6,532 nt of DNA from Comamonadaceae bacterium (lineage in GTDB: Bacteria > Pseudomonadota > Gammaproteobacteria > Burkholderiales > Burkholderiaceae). The notes beneath the pieces were generated by a model that saw nothing but the letters and a program-made list of their open reading frames with translations, did not search any database and had not been told where the DNA came from. A program made the translations under genes and the position numbers. The DNA is taken from contig CANNNH010000083.1 in the NCBI GenBank assembly GCA_947505915.1, forward strand, positions 1 through 6,532, read 5' to 3'. Positions 1 through 4,801 of the stretch are shown in pieces. The number at the start of each line of letters is the position of its first letter. Within the stretch, counting starts at the first letter, position 1.

Positions 1-29
1 AGCGCTTGGCCGAGGCTGAAAAGCCCTGA
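1..29 (+). CDS. Possible 3' end of an upstream gene (partial)
   Basis: Read from base 3, the frame gives the short tail RLAEAEKP followed by a TGA at 27-29, which ends 10 bases before the ATG of the next gene. The charged, Ala/Glu-rich tail looks like the end of a real protein and the spacing would suit an operon. Only eight codons are visible, so no function can be named. The other two frames give a stop at 17-19 (frame 2) or stay open into the DUF333 gene (frame 1), so this choice is tentative. Confidence 0.3.
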
Positions 30-39
30 AAGCCCAACC

Positions 40-270
40 ATGTTGATCGAACTCAGCTTGCTTTTGGCCATGGCCAACCCCGCCTCTGCCGCTTGTACCC
101 GAGCGGGGGGCACATTGACCTTTGTGCAAAGCGACAAAGGCGAGCAAGGCATGTGTACCCTGCCCTCCGGCGTGGTCTGCGATGAATGGGAATTTTTCAG
201 GGGCGAATGCCCAGCAAAGAAAAAGCCCGAGGACGGTAACGAAGCGCCTAAAGGCAAAAAAAGCACTTAG
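40..270 (+). CDS. DUF333 (YoaF-like, putative hemolysin family) small protein
   Basis: A 76-residue protein whose core matches the DUF333 pattern: MANPAS at 11-16, a Cys (C19), a GGTL stretch (24-27), a short turn, then C39, an LPSG turn, C47, DEW (48-50) and RGEC (54-57). The family includes the E. coli lipoprotein YoaF and is often labelled putative hemolysin, but no biochemical function is established. The four cysteines (19, 39, 47, 57) could form two disulfides, which would fit an exported protein. The tail after 58 is Lys-rich (KKK, KGKK) and probably disordered. The start is uncertain: ATG 40 leaves only ten hydrophobic residues (MLIELSLLLA) before the domain, with no basic N-terminus and no lipobox Cys, and the frame stays open to the left edge. 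The stop codon overlaps the stop of the convergent cytochrome gene by 4 bases. Confidence 0.75.
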   Translation: MLIELSLLLAMANPASAACTRAGGTLTFVQSDKGEQGMCTLPSGVVCDEWEFFRGECPAKKKPEDGNEAPKGKKST

Positions 271-602
271 GTCGGCGGCGTCTCTTTCATGGCCAAGATC
301 CAGTCCACCAGCAAGCGGATTTCTTCTTTGCTCAGGTTTAAAAACGCCGGCATGAGGCTGCGTCCACCGCCGCCCCATACGCCTTTGCCGCCATTACGGA
401 TTTTTTCGGACAGGTAGGCCACAGCGCCTGGGTCGCCACGGTACTTTTCGGCAATTTTTTCGTATGAAGGTACCGCCATGGTGTGTTGGTCAATGCTGTG
501 GCAGCCAAGGCAGGCCGTTTCTTTGGCTAATCGCATGGCATCGTCTTGCGCAAACACCCACAAGGGGCTGAGGCAAAGACTCAAAATGAAGGGCTTGATC
601 AT
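267..602 (-). CDS. Class I cytochrome c (c551/c552-type), periplasmic
   Basis: A 111-residue monohaem cytochrome c. Residues 1-18 form a signal peptide (Lys3, hydrophobic core, VFA before Q19), so the mature protein is about 93 residues and periplasmic, with haem attached by the Ccm/Dsb machinery. The haem-binding site is CLGCH at 31-35, with C31 and C34 as thioether ligands and H35 as axial ligand. Met84 in LMPAF is the likely sixth ligand. The order CxxCH, VPSYEKIAEKY, IRNGGKGVWG, MPAF and a C-terminal helix (VDWILAMK) follows Pseudomonas-type c551, a small electron shuttle to terminal oxidases or nitrite reductase. It differs in a GGGGRSL stretch between VWG and MP. The start is backed by AAAGGAA 8 bases upstream. 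It lies 88 bases downstream of the thioesterase gene on the same strand. The redox partner cannot be told from this context. Confidence 0.9.
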   Translation of the reverse strand: MIKPFILSLCLSPLWVFAQDDAMRLAKETACLGCHSIDQHTMAVPSYEKIAEKYRGDPGAVAYLSEKIRNGGKGVWGGGGRSLMPAFLNLSKEEIRLLVDWILAMKETPPT

Positions 603-690
603 GGGAAAAATTCCTTTAAAAAAGAATAATCACATAACTTGCCAAAACGCAAAAGCCTTACAAACTATAGGTTTGAAAGTACTCAGGGAT
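603..690 (-). promoter_or_regulatory. AT-rich leader upstream of the cytochrome c gene
   Basis: This 88-base gap between thioesterase stop and cytochrome start is much more AT-rich than the genes around it, as expected for a promoter region. It holds a short inverted repeat at 661-675 (CAAAC, five bases, GTTTG). A weak -35/-10 pair can be drawn on the minus strand (TTGCGT, 17 bases, TTATTC) but is not convincing. I see no FNR-type TTGAT-N4-ATCAA box. The AT content is seen directly; promoter function is inference. Confidence 0.35.
611..617 (-). promoter_or_regulatory. Ribosome binding site of the cytochrome c gene
   Basis: On the minus strand AAAGGAA lies 8 bases before the ATG at 602-600, good Shine-Dalgarno spacing. 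It supports this start, which also gives a proper signal peptide. Confidence 0.7.
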
Positions 691-1113
691 TTAGCGCGGG
701 GCCAATACCGACAAGGTCAGGCGCGAGACGCAGGAGGTGCGGCCTTGGTCATCGGTCATGTCGATTTGCCACACCTGCGTACTGCGCCCAATGTGTACCG
801 GCCGCGCAATGCCATTGACCCAGCCCTCGGCCACGCCTCTGATGTGGTTGGCGTTGATGTCCAAGCCGACGATGCGGTGCCCGATGGGCGTGGAATAGTC
901 CGCGCCGCACGAGCCCAAGGTCTCGGCCAGCATGACGCTGGATCCCCCGTGGATCACACCATAAGGTTGCGTGGTGCGCTCATCCACCGGAATGCGCCCG
1001 CGTATGAAGTCGGGCCCAATTTCGATGAACTCGATGCCCAGTCGCTCGGCAGCGGTGGCAATGTGGGTGGTGGTCAGTATGTCGGTGCTGATGGGCTTGG
1101 TCCAAATTGCCAT
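691..1113 (-). CDS. Hotdog-fold acyl-CoA thioesterase (PaaI/YdiI type)
   Basis: A 140-residue single-domain thioesterase. Numbered from the ATG at 1113-1111, it has Q49, the HGG motif at 55-57 and E64 in the helix that follows (VMLAETLGS). In spacing these match the catalytic Gln48, His54 and Glu63 of E. coli YdiI (MenI), where the Glu drives hydrolysis of the thioester. The family cleaves acyl- or aryl-CoA, and members include 1,4-dihydroxy-2-naphthoyl-CoA and phenylacetyl-CoA-type hydrolases. The substrate here is not known. The frame extends upstream to a TTG at 1134-1132, but the ATG is preferred because MAIWTKPIS lines up with the start of YdiI (MIWKRHLT). The gene diverges from the acetoacetate-CoA ligase gene and may be co-transcribed with the cytochrome gene downstream. 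Acyl-CoA turnover linked to the neighbouring ligase is possible but unproven. Confidence 0.88.
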   Translation of the reverse strand: MAIWTKPISTDILTTTHIATAAERLGIEFIEIGPDFIRGRIPVDERTTQPYGVIHGGSSVMLAETLGSCGADYSTPIGHRIVGLDINANHIRGVAEGWVNGIARPVHIGRSTQVWQIDMTDDQGRTSCVSRLTLSVLAPR

Positions 1114-1157
1114 GACAATGCGGGTCTCATTCAAAACAAAGCCACATCTTAGTAGCC

Positions 1158-3242
1158 ATGAACACCTCTGCCAGCGCCTCGCCCCCCTTCGTTCCGCAAA
1201 TGCGCCTTTACCAGCAATGGTTGGCCGAGCATCGCCAGTTGCAGTTTGACGATTACCAAGCCATGTGGCGTTGGTCGGTCACCCACTTAGAGGACTTTTG
1301 GCAGTCGGCATGGGACTACCTAGAACTTCAATCGCCCACGCCGCACAGCTGTGTTTTGGAGCGCAACACCATGCCGGGTGCCCGCTGGTTTGTCGGCGCG
1401 CAAGTGAACTATGCCCAACAGGTGCTGCGCCATGTGGACGCTGCCCATGCCGCAGGGATGCCTGCCATCATCAGCAGCAATGAGCGCGGCCAGCGTCGTG
1501 AGATGTCGTGGCCTGAGCTAAAACGCCAAGTCGCGGCACTCGCCTTGCATTTGCAGGCCCAAGGCGTGCAGCCCGGCGACCGTGTGGCTGCCTATTTGCC
1601 CAATATTGCCGAAACCATGGTGGCGTTTTTGGCGGTGACCAGCGTTGGCGGCATCTGGAGCGTGTGCGCCCCCGACATGGGCACCAACGCGGTACTCGAC
1701 CGATTCAAGCAAATCAGCCCCAAGGTGTTGATCGCCATCGATGGCGTGACCTACGGAGGCAAAGACCTAGAGCGCCACAGCGTGGTCAGTGAATTACGCG
1801 CCGCCTTGCCAAGCGTGAAGCATTTGGTGGTCTACCGAAACTTAGGCGGCGTGCCAGTTCCTGACAACAGCAGCGACTGGGGTCAGATCATGCAACGCAA
1901 TGACGCGGCCACCCAAGCGTTTGAACCTTTGTGGATGCCCTTTAACCATCCGCTGTGGATTGTGTATTCCAGCGGCACGACGGGCTTACCCAAGCCCTTG
2001 GTGCATGACCACGGCGGCACCATGCTCAACGGCATGGCGCATAAAAATTTGCACTACGACGTGTCGTGCAGTTATGAGCCGAATTCGTGGGGTGAGAAGT
2101 TTCTGTGGTACTCCTCTACGGGATGGGTGATGTGGAATGCGCAGCTCAGCGGTTTGCTCAGTGGCACCACCTGCGTGATTTACGACGGCAACCCTGGCGG
2201 TTCCAAAGAGCGACCCGACTGGGGCGTGTTGTGGCGCTACGCCGCACAAGAGGGTGTGACGTTTTTTGGCGGCGGCGCGGCTTTCTTTGCCAACTGCATG
2301 AAGGCGGGTACCGATTTATCCGCCATACACGGCCTGCACACGGTGAGGGCCTTGGGCACCACCGGCTCGCCCTTGAGCGCCGAGGTGCAGCAATGGGGCA
2401 CCACCCAGTTTCAAAACGTCTATGCCAAAGCGGGGGTGAGCAAGCCTGACATATGGTGGTGCAATATTTCCGGCGGTACCGACGCTGGCGCTTATGTGGG
2501 CGGCTTGCGCGACCTGCCCATGGTGGCCGGTGAAATGCAATGCCGTTTGTTGGGCGTGAGTGTGGAGGCGTGGAACGAACAAGGCCAAGCTGTGATTGAC
2601 GAGGTGGGCGAGTTGGTGGTGACCCAGCCACTGCCTTGTATGCCACCCTTCTTTTGGGGTGACACCGAGAACCAGCGTTATTTGGGCAGCTATTTCGACA
2701 CCTACCCACCAGGGGTGGGAAGACAACCAGGCGGTGGCAACCTTGGCGCTGACGCGGGTGCGGTGTGGCGACACGGCGACTGGCTCAAGATCACGCCCGA
2801 GGGCCGCGCCATTATTTATGGCCGCAGCGACGCCACCATCAACCGCCACGGTTTGCGCATGGGCACCAGCGAGCTGTACAGCGCTGTCGAAGCCCTGCCC
2901 GAGGTGATGGACAGCATGGTGGTGGACTTGGAGTATTTAGGCAAAGACAGTTATATGCCGCTGTTCGTGGTGCTGCGTGAAGGCGTGACCTTGGACGACG
3001 CTTTGCGCCAGCGCTTAAGCGGCGCGATACGCACCGCGCTCAGCCCCCGCTTTGTGCCTGACGAGATGTTCCACGTGGCTGAAATCCCGCGCACCCTGTC
3101 GGGCAAAAAACAAGAGCTGCCCATCAAGAAACTGATGCTCGGCCAGCCTTTAGAAAAAGTGCTGAACAAAGACGCCATGGCCAACCCTGGTTGCTTGGAT
3201 TGGTATGTGGAGATGGCGAAAAGGCATTTGGCGAAGACATAG
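1158..3242 (+). CDS. Acetoacetate-CoA ligase (acetoacetyl-CoA synthetase), EC 6.2.1.16
   Basis: A 694-residue ANL-superfamily adenylate-forming enzyme that activates acetoacetate with ATP and CoA to acetoacetyl-CoA, for ketone-body use or polyhydroxybutyrate turnover. It is cytoplasmic. Visible landmarks are an N-terminal ACS-type region with WFVGAQVNYAQ (77-87), the P-loop YSSGTTGLPKP (270-280), the family signature YSSTGWVMWN (318-327), SGGTD (438-442), WRHGDW (537-542, D541 binding the ribose), YGRSDATINR (554-563) and the C-terminal SGKK with catalytic Lys650. The STGW-type stretch and the SGKKQELPIKK tail point to acetoacetate rather than acetate specificity. The length is somewhat over the usual ~650, partly because of about 17 extra Gly-rich residues at 518-534 just before WRHGDW. 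SGGTD is followed by AGAYVGG instead of the more usual I-x-SCFVGG. No clear Shine-Dalgarno precedes ATG 1158, so a start at ATG 1200 (Met15) is also possible. Names such as aacS or acsA are used in some species. Confidence 0.88.
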   Translation: MNTSASASPPFVPQMRLYQQWLAEHRQLQFDDYQAMWRWSVTHLEDFWQSAWDYLELQSPTPHSCVLERNTMPGARWFVGAQVNYAQQVLRHVDAAHAAGMPAIISSNERGQRREMSWPELKRQVAALALHLQAQGVQPGDRVAAYLPNIAETMVAFLAVTSVGGIWSVCAPDMGTNAVLDRFKQISPKVLIAIDGVTYGGKDLERHSVVSELRAALPSVKHLVVYRNLGGVPVPDNSSDWGQIMQRNDAATQAFEPLWMPFNHPLWIVYSSGTTGLPKPLVHDHGGTMLNGMAHKNLHYDVSCSYEPNSWGEKFLWYSSTGWVMWNAQLSGLLSGTTCVIYDGNPGGSKERPDWGVLWRYAAQEGVTFFGGGAAFFANCMKAGTDLSAIHGLHTVRALGTTGSPLSAEVQQWGTTQFQNVYAKAGVSKPDIWWCNISGGTDAGAYVGGLRDLPMVAGEMQCRLLGVSVEAWNEQGQAVIDEVGELVVTQPLPCMPPFFWGDTENQRYLGSYFDTYPPGVGRQPGGGNLGADAGAVWRHGDWLKITPEGRAIIYGRSDATINRHGLRMGTSELYSAVEALPEVMDSMVVDLEYLGKDSYMPLFVVLREGVTLDDALRQRLSGAIRTALSPRFVPDEMFHVAEIPRTLSGKKQELPIKKLMLGQPLEKVLNKDAMANPGCLDWYVEMAKRHLAKT

Positions 3243-3260
3243 TCTTGTTGGTGCATCGCC

Positions 3261-3290
3261 GTCATTGCGAAGCCCGTAGGGCTGAAGCAA
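3261..3290 (+). repeat. Left copy of the TCATTGCGA repeat module
   Basis: This ~30-base module is itself an imperfect palindrome: TTGC at 3265-3268 pairs with GCAA at 3287-3290, and AGCCC-GTA-GGGCT forms the inner hairpin (3271-3283). The inverse copy at 3481-3510 matches it with only two one-base gaps and two substitutions. A self-palindromic module that is also paired in inverse orientation is typical of REP-like sequences. Confidence 0.65.
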
Positions 3291-3308
3291 TCCACCTAAG
3301 CAATCTCT

Positions 3309-3395
3309 TTAAGCCACCCCAGTCCTCTCGGCCGCCTCTCACCATCGCTTTGCGAAGAAGTTCGAGGCTATCACGAGCGCAGCGGGGTGGCTTAA
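3309..3395. repeat. Internal 12-bp stem with large loop
   Basis: TTAAGCCACCCC at 3309-3320 is perfectly complementary to GGGGTGGCTTAA at 3384-3395, enclosing 63 bases. TCTCTT (3304-3309) and AAGAGA (3401-3406) could extend the stem past a bulge. The loop contains a small hairpin, TCGC-TTT-GCGA (3345-3355). There is no T-run after the stem, so it is not a standard intrinsic terminator. In transcripts reading through from the ligase gene it would form a stable structure. Confidence 0.6.
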
Positions 3396-3480
3396 TCGAC
3401 AAGAGACTTTTACGAATAAATTAGAGTCATTTAAGGGTTGTGACATGGCGCCCGAGATGGCGTGGCGCGACCCACCGACA

Positions 3481-3510
3481 GTTTGCTTCAGCCTACGGTT
3501 TCGCAATGAC
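3481..3510 (-). repeat. Right, inverted copy of the TCATTGCGA repeat module
   Basis: The reverse complement starts GTCATTGCGAAACCGTAGGC and aligns closely with the left module at 3261-3290. It is also a small palindrome (TTGC 3483-3486 with GCAA 3503-3506). A further partial copy, TCGCAATGACGG, follows in the same orientation at 3517-3528, so the right end carries two copies and the left end one. Confidence 0.65.
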
Positions 3511-3554
3511 AGCTCCTCGCAATGACGGGCAATACAAGGGACATGGCCAGCGGA

Positions 3555-3571
3555 TTAACATTGCCGGTTAA
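3555..3571. promoter_or_regulatory. Inverted repeat upstream of gcdH, possible operator
   Basis: TTAAC (3555-3559) and GTTAA (3567-3571) form a perfect inverted repeat with a 7-base spacer, 26 bases upstream of the gcdH start. Its size and place would suit a dimeric repressor or activator. gcdH in other proteobacteria can be under a LysR-type regulator (GcdR), but this repeat does not contain the standard T-N11-A arrangement and no regulator gene is in the window. Confidence 0.3.
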
Positions 3572-3586
3572 GCACACAGCAGCCAA

Positions 3587-3592
3587 ACGGAG
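3587..3592 (+). promoter_or_regulatory. Ribosome binding site of gcdH
   Basis: ACGGAG lies 5 bases before the ATG at 3598-3600. It supports this start, which also agrees with the usual N-terminus of the family (an FxWDDPF motif within the first dozen residues). Confidence 0.7.
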
Positions 3593-3597
3593 CATTC

Positions 3598-4794
3598 ATG
3601 GCCAAGACCGCCTTTCATTGGGACGACCCCTTTTTATTGCAGCAGCAGCTCTCTGAAGACGAGCGCATGATCGAAGAGGCTGCCAGCGCCTACTGCCAAG
3701 ACAAGCTTCTGCCCCGCGTCACTGAAGCCTTTCGCCATGAAAAAACCGATGTCGCCATCTTTCGTGAAATGGGCGAACTGGGCTTGCTCGGCCCCACCAT
3801 CCCCACCGAATATGGCGGCCCAGGCTTGAGTTATGTGGCTTATGGGCTGATCGCCCGCGAGGTCGAGCGCGTCGACTCTGGTTACCGCTCGATGATGAGC
3901 GTGCAGTCGTCCTTGGTGATGCTGCCGATTTTTGAGTTCGGCACCGAAGGCCAGCGCCAAAAATACCTGCCCAAACTCGCTACCGGCGAGTGGATCGGTT
4001 GCTTCGGTTTGACCGAGCCCGACCATGGCTCGGACCCTGCCAGCATGGCCAGCCGTGCGCAAAAAGTCAAGGGCGGCTATCAGCTCAAGGGCAACAAGAT
4101 GTGGATTTCCAATTCACCGATTGCCGATGTGTTTGTGGTCTGGGCCAAAGAGGTCAGCGAGTCCGGCGCGATCGGCCCCATCCGCGGCTTTGTGCTGGAA
4201 AAAGGCATGAAAGGTTTGAGCGCACCGGCCATCCACAGCAAAGTGGGTTTGCGGGCGTCCATCACCGGCGAGATCGTGATGGACGGCGTGTTTGTGCCCG
4301 AAGAAAACGCCTTCCCCGAGGTGCAGGGATTGAAAGGCCCTTTCACTTGCCTCAATAGCGCCCGCTACGGTATTGCTTGGGGCGCTTTGGGTGCAGCTGA
4401 AGATTGCTTTCACCGCGCCCGCCAGTACACCTTGGACCGCCAGCAGTTTGGCCGCCCACTGGCCGCCAACCAGCTCATCCAAAAGAAGCTGGCTGACATG
4501 CAAACCGAAATTTCACTTGGCCTGCAAGGCTGTTTGCGTTTGGGCCGCATGAAAGACGAAGGGACCGCCAGCGTGGAAATCACCTCCATCTTGAAGCGCA
4601 ACTCCTGTGGCAAGGCGCTGGACATTGCGCGCATGGCCCGCGACATGATGGGCGGCAATGGCATCAGCGACGAGTTTGGCGTGGCGCGCCACTTGGTGAA
4701 CCTGGAGGTGGTCAACACCTACGAGGGTACGCACGACATTCACGCCCTGATCTTGGGCCGCGCCATCACCGGCATTGCCGCGTTTGCCAACTGA
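3598..4794 (+). CDS. gcdH: Glutaryl-CoA dehydrogenase, EC 1.3.8.6
   Basis: A 398-residue FAD-dependent acyl-CoA dehydrogenase of normal length for GcdH. It oxidises and decarboxylates glutaryl-CoA to crotonyl-CoA and CO2, passing electrons to ETF, in lysine, tryptophan and aromatic catabolism. Specific marks are FHWDDPF at 6-12, [14 protein letters not shown] (93-106), with E90, R97 and S98 placed like the glutarate-binding Glu87, Arg94 and Ser95 of human GCDH, the flavin segment [12 protein letters not shown] (136-147), WISNS (169-173), and the catalytic base E376 in [17 protein letters not shown]. The substrate-pocket Arg separates it from general butyryl- or isovaleryl-CoA dehydrogenases. 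A repeat element lies upstream and mnmA starts 7 bases after its stop, so the two are probably co-transcribed, though their roles are unrelated. Its crotonyl-CoA product leads to acetoacetyl-CoA, the product of the upstream ligase. Confidence 0.96.
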   Translation: MAKTAFHWDDPFLLQQQLSEDERMIEEAASAYCQDKLLPRVTEAFRHEKTDVAIFREMGELGLLGPTIPTEYGGPGLSYVAYGLIAREVERVDSGYRSMMSVQSSLVMLPIFEFGTEGQRQKYLPKLATGEWIGCFGLTEPDHGSDPASMASRAQKVKGGYQLKGNKMWISNSPIADVFVVWAKEVSESGAIGPIRGFVLEKGMKGLSAPAIHSKVGLRASITGEIVMDGVFVPEENAFPEVQGLKGPFTCLNSARYGIAWGALGAAEDCFHRARQYTLDRQQFGRPLAANQLIQKKLADMQTEISLGLQGCLRLGRMKDEGTASVEITSILKRNSCGKALDIARMARDMMGGNGISDEFGVARHLVNLEVVNTYEGTHDIHALILGRAITGIAAFAN

Positions 4795-4801
4795 AGCGCT
4801 T

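Larger units (their letters stand above)
3259..3528. repeat. REP/MITE-like palindromic repeat element with inverted ends
   Basis: The unit is about 270 bases and is bounded by a perfect 12-base inverted repeat: CCGTCATTGCGA at 3259-3270 and its complement at 3517-3528. Inside are two longer inverted copies of a ~30-base module (3261-3290 and 3481-3510) and a perfect 12-base stem in the middle (3309-3320 with 3384-3395). It codes for nothing credible. From memory, modules of the form GTCATTGCGA...GAAGCAATCC are common in intergenic regions of many bacteria. The nested layout recalls paired REP sequences (BIMEs) or a degraded non-autonomous element. No target-site duplication is obvious at its flanks. 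The repeats are seen directly; mobility is inference. Confidence 0.65.
3243..3597. other. Gene-free region between the acetoacetate-CoA ligase gene and gcdH
   Basis: This 355-base stretch has no credible gene. The one frame reading into it (to about 3424, plus strand) overlaps the ligase end and runs through repeat sequence. Most of it (3259-3528) is a palindromic repeat element. The rest is an AT-rich patch at about 3405-3435, a 17-base inverted repeat at 3555-3571 and the gcdH ribosome binding site at 3587-3592. No tRNA and no intrinsic terminator with a T-run is visible. Confidence 0.7.

Noticed and set aside
240..262. GCCT-AA-AGGC followed by an A-run near the end of the DUF333 gene as a terminator
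   Set aside because: The stem is only 4 bp; the run is A rather than T for the plus strand, and for the minus strand the T-run comes before the hairpin.
478..1152. A 224-codon open frame on the plus strand across the cytochrome and thioesterase genes
   Set aside because: It is antisense to two genes with clear motifs, spans their intergenic gap, and its translation resembles no known family. It is a shadow frame of GC-rich DNA.
2158..2849. Two long minus-strand frames (about 180 codons each) inside the acetoacetate-CoA ligase gene
   Set aside because: Both are antisense to a well-supported catalytic domain and are Arg/Pro/Ser- or His/Gly-rich in the way typical of high-GC antisense frames.
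3309..3406. Central stem of the repeat element as an intrinsic terminator of the ligase gene
   Set aside because: The loop is 63 bases and no T-run follows the stem on either strand, so it does not fit the standard form.
3191..3424. A 77-codon plus-strand frame crossing the end of the ligase gene
   Set aside because: It starts inside the ligase in another frame and runs through the repeat element; the peptide is a read-through of repeat DNA.
3243..3597. CRISPR array or tRNA gene in the gene-free stretch
   Set aside because: The repeats are inverted and too few, with no regular spacers. I see no tRNA cloverleaf elements such as a GGTTCGAATCC-type T-arm.
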